Source: an uncultured Prevotella sp. (GTDB lineage Bacteria > Bacteroidota > Bacteroidia > Bacteroidales > Bacteroidaceae). From it: a stretch of DNA of 34,703 nucleotides. This document shows, in pieces, positions 7,670 to 15,601 of the stretch (within the stretch, counting starts at the first letter, position 1; each line of letters starts with the position of its first letter). The DNA is taken from the NCBI GenBank assembly GCA_900553465.1, contig USDT01000030.1:1-34703 (forward strand), read 5' to 3'. The notes beneath the pieces were generated by a model, which saw nothing but the letters and a program-made list of their open reading frames with translations, was not told where the DNA came from and did no database searches. The translations under genes and the position numbers were made by a program.

Positions 7670-8046
7670 AACCTCGCGAGAATCGTCTGTACGTGAACGG
7701 GGATTTTGCTCGCGAATAACTCAGAAATAAAGAGTTTATATAATATGCTGATAATCAATGAAATAGCTAGGCTGTTTGCCCGGTATGCTTTTTCATGTGT
7801 GCTGAAAAAGTCTGTTTCACAGTTCAGTTTAGCCCGTTTCGCATGCTGATATAGCACGGATGATGCTTCGATATGGCTTTTATCGAGGAACGAAATGGGC
7901 TTTATGACGCACTGAAGGCGGAAAAGTGCCGGCCTTGTTGCCGTCTTTTCCGCCTTCAGCGTTATGTTTCTGGTCTCTCAGAATTCTCTTTCGTCTGTCG
8001 CGGTGGAGAAAAAATCTGCTTGTCGTTTAAGTTAAAATTTAACATT
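7670..8046 (-). repeat. Intergenic structured element, copy D
   Basis: The 680-nt gap between tRNA-Met and the PI-PLC-like gene holds a diverged copy of the element seen at 1-432. Read on the minus strand it has AATGTTAAAT (8046-8037), an array of 11-nt units over about 7777-7908 (for example gtctgtttcac at 7810 and gcccgtttcgc at 7832, plus-strand letters), a small hairpin at 7748-7758 (TTGA-TTA-TCAG with one G-U pair), AAACTCT at 7737-7731, and a TCGCGAG/CTCGCGA hairpin (7674-7680/7709-7715) followed by GTTATTTTT. The strongly conserved first 48 nt of copies A and B are not present. The PI-PLC gene's hairpin is inserted at the array edge. Confidence 0.6.
7912..7959 (-). terminator. Hairpin downstream of the PI-PLC-like gene
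   Basis: A perfect 15-bp inverted repeat, CTGAAGGCGGAAAAG (7912-7926) with its complement at 7945-7959, encloses an 18-nt loop. It lies about 105 nt past the stop codon of the PI-PLC-like gene. There is no clear T-tract on the minus side, so termination or 3'-end protection are both possible. Confidence 0.55.
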
Positions 8047-8065
8047 TGGTCTGCCGTGGCAAGTC

Positions 8066-9289
8066 TCATCTCACCATTACCTTCATGCTCTCTCCCGCAT
8101 TCTTTACGATGAATATGCCTTCGGCCGGCATGTCTGCGCTGGTCACGTTGTGTGCCACCACCGTTCCGTCTGTCTGATAGACGGTCATCGGTGTTTCCGA
8201 GCTTATGGTCTTATGGTTCACGCTCACCTTGGAGTCGGCCGTAGTATTGTCGGTGATGCCGGTGGTAAGGTGGGTGTACCGCGAGTTCTGCGCTATTATG
8301 GCATTCGTCAGTTCGAGTCCTTTCACGTTGTATGATCCCGACTTGTCTGTTCCGGCATAGTCCATCATGATGATGCCTGTGGCACCAGGTTCGGTGTCGG
8401 ACGAGTTGAGAACGCCGAGCAGTGCCTCGCTTGTCTTGACCGCATTGTCGCGATAGCCGTCGGAGCTGGCGTTCTTTGTATAGCCTGAGGCGTGGTTGAT
8501 GCACCAACGTGTGGATGTGGCCGCCATTCTTATGTTGAGCATGTAGAGCATTGAGTTTATCTTCTTGTCGATGCCGTCGCTGGCGGTGCAGTCGTAGAAG
8601 TCCTGCACGAGGGCGCGCTCGCTGCTGCCGTCAGGACCGCTTATGACGGCTTTGGTCTGGTCCTTGTATTCGTTGCTGTGGCTCCACGAAGTGATGTATG
8701 CTCCGTGAGGACCGTTGTCGTAGGTGTCGCGGCTCATCACAAGAATCTTTCCTCTCATGTCACCGATGGTGAGACCCGGGCGGAAGTCGATGAGATATCC
8801 GGCCAGAGCTTCCGAGTGGAGATATTTGTCCATGAGCGCCGGCCACTGGTCCTGTATGTTGCTGTTGGCGTCGCTCTCGTGGCGCATTATCACTATGGCG
8901 AACTCACCGGGGTTCTCCTTCAGTTTGTCGCGCAGGGTGAGCAGGGCTTTGTCGAAGGTCATGGCAGTCTTTATGATGCCGTGGTATATGTGCAGATAGG
9001 TTCCGTCGCTGCTGTTTTCCACTGTCGGGCGCAGGTCGAATGCACGTATGCCGCAGTCCCACTGTTGACTGATGGTGAGGTCCTGTGTCTGTGCCATGCT
9101 CTTTCCCAGGCCTCCGAGTATTCCTTCAAATCCCTCACCGGTTGCCGAGTCGTGGGTTCCCGGTATGGACATGTCGCTCACGTAGATGTTGTCGGCCAGC
9201 GGAGTTATCCAGTTGTCGGCCGTTGCCGTGCCGGCAGATGCCATTGCTGTCATGACAACCGCCATAATGCGTAGTAAGTTTTTGGTCAT
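8066..9289 (-). CDS. Secreted phosphatidylinositol-specific phospholipase C-like protein (PLC X domain)
   Basis: 407 residues with an N-terminal signal peptide (cleavage near 24, ATA-D). The X-domain pattern is clear: PGTHDS with His46, DCGIRAFDLR at about 78-87, and IYHGI with the second catalytic His103, the pair that performs acid-base catalysis in bacterial PI-PLC. Later blocks (PGEFAIVIMRHE, GDMRGKILVMSRD) fit the bacterial PI-PLC fold. The last 60 residues form a separate beta-rich tail ending KVMVR that resembles a Bacteroidales T9SS sorting tail, so surface attachment or secretion is likely. It lies 51 nt downstream of the Nudix gene on the same strand, a probable operon. The true lipid or glycan-phospho substrate is not known. 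Confidence 0.85.
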   Translation of the reverse strand: MTKNLLRIMAVVMTAMASAGTATADNWITPLADNIYVSDMSIPGTHDSATGEGFEGILGGLGKSMAQTQDLTISQQWDCGIRAFDLRPTVENSSDGTYLHIYHGIIKTAMTFDKALLTLRDKLKENPGEFAIVIMRHESDANSNIQDQWPALMDKYLHSEALAGYLIDFRPGLTIGDMRGKILVMSRDTYDNGPHGAYITSWSHSNEYKDQTKAVISGPDGSSERALVQDFYDCTASDGIDKKINSMLYMLNIRMAATSTRWCINHASGYTKNASSDGYRDNAVKTSEALLGVLNSSDTEPGATGIIMMDYAGTDKSGSYNVKGLELTNAIIAQNSRYTHLTTGITDNTTADSKVSVNHKTISSETPMTVYQTDGTVVAHNVTSADMPAEGIFIVKNAGESMKVMVR

Positions 9290-9340
9290 AGTGTATGGTT
9301 TTTATAGGTTTTTCGGATTGTGTGGCGGGCGGCGCACAGG

Positions 9341-9877
9341 TTATGGCAGCTGCCCGTTCTTCAGCATGTCGATGAACAATGACAGTCCGTGGCGGATGGA
9401 ACTCAGTCCGAACAGTTCGGTGTGTATGTCGTCGATGTCACACCAGAAACATTCGGCGGCGTCGTCGCCGGCACGGAGCATGGTGGTGTCCTCGGCCTTG
9501 CAGAGGAAGAATAGGTCGAGCGTAGGTATGTCGATGCCGCTGTAACGGTAAGTGTTGGGCAGACTGAACAGATATTGCGCCTTGCTGATGTCGAGGCCCG
9601 TCTCCTCCTTCACTTCGCGTATCACGCCCTCTTCGGCGGTCTCTTCGGCATCGGCGAATCCTCCTGGCAGATCGAGCGTGCCCTTGGCTGGCTCTCTGAG
9701 GCGGCGCTCAACGAGCAGTCGGCCGTTGTCGTCGAGAATGAAAGCTACGTTGGAAGAAGCCGGATTTACAAAATATTCGAATCCGCAGTTGTCGCATTTC
9801 TTGCTTTTCTCGCTTTCTGTCTTGAAGTGGCTGCTGCCGCATATCGGACAGAAAACGAATTTCTCCGTTATCTGCAT
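9341..9877 (-). CDS. Nudix hydrolase with N-terminal zinc ribbon
   Basis: 178 residues. Four cysteines (C10, C13, C28, C31) form a zinc ribbon like that of NADH pyrophosphatase-type Nudix proteins. The Nudix box GX5EX7REUXEEXGU is intact at 73-95, with the metal-binding REVKEE core. The enzyme would hydrolyse a nucleoside diphosphate linked to another moiety, possibly ADP-ribose or NADH-like, in the cytoplasm; the substrate cannot be read from the sequence. It is shorter than NudC (about 260 residues), lacking its N-terminal domain. The gene is divergent from the esterase at 10007 and is followed by the PI-PLC-like gene. Confidence 0.9.
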   Translation of the reverse strand: MQITEKFVFCPICGSSHFKTESEKSKKCDNCGFEYFVNPASSNVAFILDDNGRLLVERRLREPAKGTLDLPGGFADAEETAEEGVIREVKEETGLDISKAQYLFSLPNTYRYSGIDIPTLDLFFLCKAEDTTMLRAGDDAAECFWCDIDDIHTELFGLSSIRHGLSLFIDMLKNGQLP

Positions 9878-9965
9878 GATGATGAACTGTTAGGTTTTAA
9901 TGTTGTTTTTTGTTTCGGACGGCCTTTAGTCGCCCTATTGTTCTGCAATATTATGAAAAAAAAGT

Positions 9966-9973
9966 TATCTTTG
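9966..9973 (+). promoter_or_regulatory. -7 element for the esterase gene
   Basis: TATCTTTG at 9966-9973 matches TAnnTTTG and lies 33 nt before the ATG at 10007. The upstream -33 match is poor. In-frame ATGs further upstream would place this element inside the coding sequence, which supports the 10007 start. Confidence 0.55.
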
Positions 9974-10006
9974 CAAGTAAAAGGTTTTAATATTTATCAA
10001 GACAGT

Positions 10007-10831
10007 ATGAGATTGAGATTTATGGCATTGGCGCTGGCATTGTCGGCCGCATGGCTTGCCGCGCCGGCCCAGAGAGTGTTTGACATGGACTTGTGGCAGG
10101 GCAAGGCGCGTGTGGAAAGCGAGGATAAGGCCGACACGGCACGTGTGAGAGTGTTTCTGCCCGATGCAAAGACGGCCACAGGCCGTGCGGTGGTGATATG
10201 TCCCGGAGGCGGATACGAGCATCTGGCGCTCGGACATGAAGGCTACGACTGGGGACCTTTCTTCAACGATATGGGCATAGCGGCCATCGTACTGAAATAC
10301 CGTATGCCGCACGGCAATCCCGATGTACCGGTCAGCGATGCCGAGGAGGCTATGAAGATGGTGCGCCGCAACGCTGCCCAATGGAAGATAGACCCGACAG
10401 ACGTGGGCATAATGGGATTCTCGGCCGGAGGACATCTTGCCTCGACCATAGCCACACACTCCACCGGCGACGCTTTGCCCGACTTCCAGATATTGTTCTA
10501 TCCGGTCATAACAATGATGCAGGGCTACGCTCATCAAGGCTCGCGCGACAATCTGCTGGGCACTGATGTGAAGAAAAAGACGGAGCGTATGTACTGCAGC
10601 GATATGCATGTGACGCGTACAACTCCACGTGCATGTATCATATTGAGCGACGACGATGATGTGGTGCAGCCGTCCAACGGTGTGAACTATTACAGCGAAC
10701 TGTTCCGCTACGACGTGCCGGCAGCGCTCTATGTGTATCCTTCGGGCGGTCACGGATACGGATTGCAGAGCAGCTTCAAATATCATGTGGAGATGATGCT
10801 CGACCTTAGAGCGTGGCTGCGCAGCTTCTGA
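10007..10831 (+). CDS. Secreted alpha/beta-hydrolase esterase (acetyl xylan / feruloyl esterase-like)
   Basis: 274 residues from the ATG at 10007, chosen because it opens with a signal peptide (MRLRFMALALALSAAWLAAPAQ, cleavage near 22) and lies downstream of the promoter. The open frame extends upstream but without support. Motifs of the BD-FAE/esterase-lipase group are visible: oxyanion-hole CPGGGY at 65-70, nucleophile elbow GFSAGG with Ser139, an acidic DDDD stretch at about 215-218, and His249 in SGGHGYG. Such enzymes remove acetyl or feruloyl groups from hemicellulose side chains in the periplasm. The gene converges with the lipoprotein gene through a shared terminator. Confidence 0.85.
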   Translation: MRLRFMALALALSAAWLAAPAQRVFDMDLWQGKARVESEDKADTARVRVFLPDAKTATGRAVVICPGGGYEHLALGHEGYDWGPFFNDMGIAAIVLKYRMPHGNPDVPVSDAEEAMKMVRRNAAQWKIDPTDVGIMGFSAGGHLASTIATHSTGDALPDFQILFYPVITMMQGYAHQGSRDNLLGTDVKKKTERMYCSDMHVTRTTPRACIILSDDDDVVQPSNGVNYYSELFRYDVPAALYVYPSGGHGYGLQSSFKYHVEMMLDLRAWLRSF

Positions 10832-10867
10832 CGGAGCTGCAACCGGCGTTCCTGAAGGAGCATAACG

Positions 10868-10908
10868 CAGCAGGGGGCTGAGACACCGATGGTCTCAGCC
10901 CCCTGCTG
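10868..10908. terminator. Bidirectional terminator between convergent genes
   Basis: A perfect 17-bp stem, CAGCAGGGGGCTGAGAC with its complement at 10892-10908, has a 7-nt loop. It lies between the stop codons of the esterase (10831, plus) and the lipoprotein (10945, minus), so it can serve both. Confidence 0.85.
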
Positions 10909-10944
10909 TTTGTATATGTCGGCATGCTGCCGCTGTGTGCCGTA

Positions 10945-12120
10945 TCAGAGAAGAGCCTCTATCTCGGCGTTGATGTCCTTTATCTGAGCGTCGCGTTTCA
11001 CTACGTTCACGTTCTTGTTGAGAAGGAAGAATGTGGGCACTGCCTGTACGTTGTAGGTGTTGAGCACCTTGGCGTCGCGGTCGCCAACACGTACGCTGAT
11101 CCACGGCAGGGCTGCAGTCTTGGTCTTCCAGAAGTGTTCGTCGGTATCGACTGACACCTGGTATATCTCAAGTCCGCGGCTGTGATACTTGTTGTATATG
11201 TCGCGCAGCATCATGATGCGGTCCGCAGAGCCGTCGCCTGAGAAGAGATGGAAGTCGAGCAACACCACTTTGCCCTTGAGATCGGACAGACGACGCACGT
11301 TGCCCTGGTTGTCCTTGAGCACTATGTCGATGATGCCTGATGTGTCGATGACCTTTGGATCGATGGTCTTAGCCTGCTCGCTCTTTACTATGCGCACGTT
11401 CTTCATGCCCTCGATGGCTATGTTGTGGAGATTGGCTCCGCGTTCTGCCTCAGGATAGAAAGTGTCCCAGCTTGTGGCTACGGCGGCGAACACCTTCACG
11501 TCGTCCTCGCTGCTGCGCGGGTTGAAGATAAGCATTGTCTGGTAGCCCATGTTGATTGTCTGGAAAAGTGCGAAGTAAGCGTATGCCTTCATCGGCTCCT
11601 TGAAGATGTATTCGCTCTTCACTTTGTCCTTATATACGGTCACAATCTTGTTTATGCTGTCGCTTACGGCCTGTACGTTGAGCGCCGGATCGGCCACAAT
11701 GTCGTTGATGTTGCGCTGGAGTTGCATCTGCATGAGCGTGAGCTCCTTTATCTTGGAGCAGTCGTAAGAACCCTTTACGTCATATGCGGATGCCATCGAA
11801 GGATAGGCAGCCTTCACTTCTATGGTCTCGGTGGAGTCGACTGCGATGTTGATTATCTGTCCTGCGATGCGCAGACGGTAGAACTCCGGCGTGCCCATGT
11901 CTTTTCCGCTGAATGAGAACGAACCGTCCTCGGCCAGTTTCACCGAGTCGGATGTGACAGGACCGTTGAGGCTCATGTGCTCAAGATAGAGTATGGAGTC
12001 CTTGGCATCGGTGATGTTTCCTGTTATCTGGAATTTTCTTTCGTTGCATGACGATACGGCCATGAGCATGGCGACGATTGCAGCAAAAGTGATGTGGCTG
12101 TAGCGATTGTTTATCTTCAT
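10945..12120 (-). CDS. DUF4369 / thioredoxin-fold lipoprotein lacking the CXXC motif
   Basis: 391 residues from the ATG at 12120. The open frame begins at 12189, but only the 12120 start gives a lipoprotein signal (lipobox VSSC, Cys25). Residues about 28-125 resemble DUF4369, the usual partner of TlpA-like domains in Bacteroidetes. From about 270 on there is a thioredoxin/AhpC-TSA fold: LKGKVVLLDF strand, VSVDTDEHFW, and the cis-proline loop VPTFFL. At the place where WCxxC normally follows the LLDF strand, this protein reads HLFSGDGSAD and has no cysteine. It therefore probably cannot act as a thiol oxidoreductase. It would sit in a membrane facing the periplasm; its role is unknown. Confidence 0.85.
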   Translation of the reverse strand: MKINNRYSHITFAAIVAMLMAVSSCNERKFQITGNITDAKDSILYLEHMSLNGPVTSDSVKLAEDGSFSFSGKDMGTPEFYRLRIAGQIINIAVDSTETIEVKAAYPSMASAYDVKGSYDCSKIKELTLMQMQLQRNINDIVADPALNVQAVSDSINKIVTVYKDKVKSEYIFKEPMKAYAYFALFQTINMGYQTMLIFNPRSSEDDVKVFAAVATSWDTFYPEAERGANLHNIAIEGMKNVRIVKSEQAKTIDPKVIDTSGIIDIVLKDNQGNVRRLSDLKGKVVLLDFHLFSGDGSADRIMMLRDIYNKYHSRGLEIYQVSVDTDEHFWKTKTAALPWISVRVGDRDAKVLNTYNVQAVPTFFLLNKNVNVVKRDAQIKDINAEIEALL

Positions 12121-12150
12121 ATATTGTGTGTTGTTTTCATTTTCTGTCTG

Positions 12151-12158
12151 CAAACTTA
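12151..12158 (-). promoter_or_regulatory. Possible -7 element for the lipoprotein gene
   Basis: TAAGTTTG on the minus strand (12158-12151) fits TAnnTTTG and lies 30 nt before the ATG at 12120. No good -33 TTTG is present at the expected distance. Confidence 0.4.
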
Positions 12159-12211
12159 ACAAATTTTTTCGTATATAAGGCGCTTCCACAGATATTTTTT
12201 GCTTATACGGA

Positions 12212-12241
12212 CAAAGGGCAGGCCCGCGGGCCTGCCCTTTG
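12212..12241 (-). terminator. Palindromic hairpin downstream of the GH27 gene
   Basis: A perfect 30-bp palindrome (CAAAGGGCAGGCCCG and its complement) lies 28 nt past the GH27 stop codon. There is no strong T-tract on the minus strand, so it is terminator-like rather than textbook. Confidence 0.6.
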
Positions 12242-12269
12242 CAGTTTTATAGGTATCGGGCGCTGTGGC

Positions 12270-14495
12270 TCAATATCTTATTTTGATGAACTTCACGCCG
12301 TGTGTCGGGATGAAATAGCGTGTGTCTGTGGTGCTGATGTCCTTCTGACGCCACAGGTCGCGGGCGTAGCTCAGACGGCTGATACCGAGTTTGTCGAAGT
12401 AGGATGCGAAGTCAACGGTAGCATTTTCGCTGCCCACGTTGAATATACCTACAGCATAGCTGCCGTCTGCCAGCGGGCGTTTCCATATCTGTATGTCGCC
12501 ATCTACGATCTCGCGCTTAGCCTGACGGCCGAGGATATCCTGGTTGACGGCGTTCACTTCGTTGTTGCACAGCAGTCCGAAAGTGAAGTCATCGATGCGT
12601 GATATGTCGCAGCCTATGAGCATGTTTGAGGCAAGGAGCGACCACAGGGATATGTGGCTGTACTGTTCTTCGGTGGTGAGGCGTGTCTCACGCAGGTTGG
12701 CACTCCAGCCCACCATGCCTACTATGAGCATGTCGGGATCGTTCCAGCAGCCGGGTTCGGCGTAAGGATAGAGTTCGGCTTGTCTTACGAAGCCTATGTC
12801 GTAGAGCGATTCCCAAGTGTCGGTGATGTCGCCTGTGGTGCGCCATGAGTTGGCGTCAACGGCGTGTCCCCACTTCCACACGTCGGCCATACCGTACTGG
12901 CAGAGGCTGTAGAAGATGTCGCGCGGCTGTTCGCGCAGATATTTCTGCATGTGAAGATATGGTCTTACGTAGGCTGCCACGCTGCGGTCGCTTGATTTTT
13001 CGAACTCGCGCGAATAGCCGCACCAGTCATATTTCAGATAGTCCACGCCCCAACTGTTGTATGTCTTGGCGTCCTGTTCCTCATGACCGAGCGAACCAAG
13101 ATAGTTGCCGCAGGTGCGGTCGCCCGGTGAAGAGTAGATTCCGAATTTCAGACCGTTGGAGTGGAGCCAGTCGCCCAGACCTTTCATGTCGGGGAACTTG
13201 TCGTTCACGGCGATGGTACCGTCTGCGTTGCGCTCGGGAGCTTCCCATGCATCGTCAACATTGATGTAGCTGTAGCCGTAGTCGGCCAGTCCTTTTTCGA
13301 TGAGGGCACGTGCCGACGACATCACTTTCTCCTGCGATACGCTGAGGCCCCAGCAGTTCCAGCTGTTCCAACCCATAGGCGGTGTGAGCGCAATCTTGTC
13401 GCCCACCTTTATTGTGAATTTCTGTTCGGTCTTGCCTTTGGCGTTCTCGCCGATGATGGTCATCTCGTAGTCGCCGCGGTCTTTGATGCTTCCGCTTATG
13501 ACACCGTTGGCTGCATCGAGCGTCAGACCTTCCGGGAGATGTGTGACGGAGAACTTCATCGGGCGCTCGCCTGACATCGGTATGCGGAAGATGACGGGTG
13601 AACCGGGACGCACACCATAGACCAGCGGACCGTTGTAGCGCGGTGTGGCCGGAGCGGCCGGTGTGAGAATGTATTTCGGAATGTACGTGGTTACGTTCTT
13701 CTTGCCGGTCACTGCGTCGGTGCATGTCACTTTTATCTGTACGCATTTGCCTTTGCTGTATGCCAGGTCGAACGATTTTGTGCCGTTGCCCTTGACAGAC
13801 AGTTTCTTGTTTATGTGCTGCAGGCTCTCTCCGTTTTCGGTATCGGTGACGTCGATGTCGAGAATGATTTTGGCGGTAGAGCGGTTTGTGTTTTTAAGTG
13901 TGGCGGTGCATACCGGATTGTCGCCGAGCGATTTCTGTGCGAAAACAGTCTTCATGCCGTCTATACGGTTGGGCACGCTGATGCTGACACCGCTTCCGAA
14001 CATGCCACCGGGATCGTTGCCGTTATACACTCTTACGGCAAGCACATTCTCTCCGCCCCATTTTATGGCTTTGTTCTTGGCGGATACGGAGTATGTACGT
14101 ACGCTTTCCCATGCCGAAGAGTATCCGCCCTTGTCGGCAGGAGTCTGTCCGGTCTTGCCGATAAGCACTCCGTTGAGGTAGGTTTCGTCGGCATCGTCTA
14201 TCTTGCCCATGTTGAACAGCACGGTCTCCTTGACGTCGGAGTCGTCGAGCATAGACTGCGGCATGGTGAAACGTATGCGGTACCATGCATAGTTGTTGGG
14301 ATTCTGTGTGCCCTGTTCGTTCCATGGTTTGAGTATGGACATCGACTGCCAGCCGCTGTCGTCGAACGAACTGTTTTTCCATTCCATATTGTCGCCTTTA
14401 TGGAATCGGGCTTCCTTCAGTTTCAGAGTCTGGGCTGTCGTGCTCAACATAGTGGCTACCGACAGGCACATTGTCAGTAATATTTGTTTTTTCAT
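12270..14495 (-). CDS. GH27 glycoside hydrolase (alpha-galactosidase-like) with N-terminal jelly roll and Ig-like domains
   Basis: 741 residues with a signal peptide (cleavage after TTAQ, about 22). Residues 25-175 form a galactose-binding-like jelly roll (DDSGWQ, WYRIRF, YLNGVLIG). About 280-365 is a putative Ig domain (LPEGLTLDAANGVISG). The GH27 barrel starts at TPPMGWNSWN (371-380), with YINVDDAW at 410-417, the nucleophile in LKYDWCG (Asp490) and the acid/base in SWRTTGDI (Asp556), then CWNDPDMLIVG. A C-terminal beta-domain follows from about 655. The enzyme would release terminal alpha-galactose outside the cytoplasm; other GH27 activities such as alpha-N-acetylgalactosaminidase cannot be excluded. 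No T9SS tail is seen. Confidence 0.9.
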   Translation of the reverse strand: MKKQILLTMCLSVATMLSTTAQTLKLKEARFHKGDNMEWKNSSFDDSGWQSMSILKPWNEQGTQNPNNYAWYRIRFTMPQSMLDDSDVKETVLFNMGKIDDADETYLNGVLIGKTGQTPADKGGYSSAWESVRTYSVSAKNKAIKWGGENVLAVRVYNGNDPGGMFGSGVSISVPNRIDGMKTVFAQKSLGDNPVCTATLKNTNRSTAKIILDIDVTDTENGESLQHINKKLSVKGNGTKSFDLAYSKGKCVQIKVTCTDAVTGKKNVTTYIPKYILTPAAPATPRYNGPLVYGVRPGSPVIFRIPMSGERPMKFSVTHLPEGLTLDAANGVISGSIKDRGDYEMTIIGENAKGKTEQKFTIKVGDKIALTPPMGWNSWNCWGLSVSQEKVMSSARALIEKGLADYGYSYINVDDAWEAPERNADGTIAVNDKFPDMKGLGDWLHSNGLKFGIYSSPGDRTCGNYLGSLGHEEQDAKTYNSWGVDYLKYDWCGYSREFEKSSDRSVAAYVRPYLHMQKYLREQPRDIFYSLCQYGMADVWKWGHAVDANSWRTTGDITDTWESLYDIGFVRQAELYPYAEPGCWNDPDMLIVGMVGWSANLRETRLTTEEQYSHISLWSLLASNMLIGCDISRIDDFTFGLLCNNEVNAVNQDILGRQAKREIVDGDIQIWKRPLADGSYAVGIFNVGSENATVDFASYFDKLGISRLSYARDLWRQKDISTTDTRYFIPTHGVKFIKIRY

Positions 14496-14583
14496 ATCAG
14501 GTAGAATGGTTTGATTGTTTTTTCTTATGACAGGATTTTTAGGTTTTTGTGTAAAGGCAGGGGCTGACTAAGCGTTTGCAGAT

Positions 14584-14653
14584 GCAGGATATACCTGCCT
14601 GTAACATATCCACAAAGGTACAATAAAATTCAACAGATGTGTCGCAGGATATA
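14584..14653 (-). promoter_or_regulatory. GH27 promoter region with a duplicated 10-bp site
   Basis: TACCTTTG (14620-14613, minus strand) is a good -7 element and gives a leader of about 110 nt. Two copies of gcaggatata (14584-14593 and 14644-14653, plus-strand letters) flank it exactly 60 bp apart. An imperfect inverted repeat GGATAT/ATATCC covers the start of the predicted transcript. These could be regulator sites; no regulator gene lies nearby. Confidence 0.5.
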
Positions 14654-14796
14654 TGTTTTTTTGTTTTTATTCTATCAAATAACAGGGCAAACACAGGCTT
14701 TGCAGAAAATCAATGGTGATTGTTGTCAATAAAGCGCCGGCATCAGGCGCGTACATGTGTTGTTGCTTGCTGCTGAAAATGAAGCCATCGGGGGCA

Positions 14797-15226
14797 GTTA
14801 CGAATTTTCAGTGTCCTGCGGTTTTTCCGTCGGAGTTTTCAGTTCTACCCCAAAAAATAAGCGAGTATTTGCGGACAGACTCTCCTTCGGACGCAAATTC
14901 TCGAAAAATAAGAGTTTTGCTTAAGACATTGAATATCAATAATTTATCTTCAGTATATATTTTTCCGTGCTGCAATAAGCACCATTTCAGCATGCGATTA
15001 AGTGCATATCAGGGGCTGAAATGCTTAATATTACACCCTGAAACAGACGTAACCGTAGGCTGAAACGGGCTTAATCGGAGTGAAAGACGGATTATACAGT
15101 ATTGCGTTACGGTATATACGTCATGGCTGTAAAGCCTGAATGGGCCTTTGGAATGCTATATTTAACAATTCTTTACATCTCTTTTGCGAAAATATTTTGT
15201 CAAAAAAAAATCAAGAAAAACTGTAA
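14797..15226 (-). repeat. Intergenic structured element, copy B
   Basis: Read on the minus strand this 430-nt copy aligns with copy A (1-432) nearly without indels. The first block 15226-15179 has one mismatch in 48, GTTAAAT falls at the same offset (15166-15160), and ten 11-nt units fill 15070-14961. A small hairpin ATTGA-TAT-TCAAT lies at 14940-14928, AAACTCT at 14917-14911, and the larger hairpin at 14903-14862 with a T-tract. Compared with copy A, the small hairpin has two compensated base pairs and the larger one has one compensated pair and one mismatch. The array units themselves are much diverged between copies, while their number and register are kept. Confidence 0.75.
14852..14903 (-). 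terminator. Terminator-like hairpin ending element copy B
   Basis: Arms CGAGTATTTGCG (14862-14873) and CGCAAATTCTCG (14892-14903) pair at 11 of 12 positions. On the minus strand the hairpin is followed by CTTA and six T (14857-14852), as in copy A. Confidence 0.55.
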
Positions 15227-15534
15227 GTCCGTCGCCCGGGTTTTCTTGAAAAGAGCCGATATTGTGTGTGAGACGATGCACGGGAAGCATGTGCCTCACC
15301 GGAGTTGATGACAGACCGTTAGTGGCAGCGTGAATTTATTGATACGTGAAGAGATATGCTTTACGGTTTATACCGCTCCGCGTTGTCCGGAACTTTTCTT
15401 CGTTCTGTGATACTTCATGAATAAAACCATGTTCATGGAATGTCTGAAGAGTACGGGCGCAATGTGAATACATACGTCGTATTGGGAAGAAATGTGTTTC
15501 CGGTGCAGTATTGTGCAGAAGCGTGATATGCCAC
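15227..15534. other. Gene-free stretch with no recognised content
   Basis: Between element copy B and the GH43 terminator I see no plausible gene, RNA gene or clear promoter. Short open frames here have no coding character or similarity that I recognise. Confidence 0.5.
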
Positions 15535-15565
15535 AAAAAAGGGACGCACCATTATGGCGCGTCCC
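15535..15565 (-). terminator. Terminator of the GH43 gene
   Basis: The stem GGGACGC (15541-15547) pairs with GCGTCCC (15559-15565), with extra CC/GG pairing inside. On the minus strand it is followed by six T (15540-15535), about 36 nt past the stop codon. Confidence 0.8.
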
Positions 15566-15601
15566 CATATTGAATGATTTCCGCTTGCGCGGGCTATGGC
15601 C

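Noticed and set aside
7465..7857. Open frame of 130 codons on the minus strand in the gap after tRNA-Met
   Set aside because: It lies over element copy D with its 11-nt period, has low-complexity composition and resembles no protein I know.
9575..10006. Longer N-terminal extension of the esterase
   Set aside because: The extension overlaps the divergent Nudix gene and the promoter, and the 10007 start is followed directly by a signal peptide.
1..15226. Insertion sequence or composite transposon bounded by copies A and B
   Set aside because: No transposase or integrase gene, no target-site duplication visible, and the enclosed genes are ordinary chromosomal ones.
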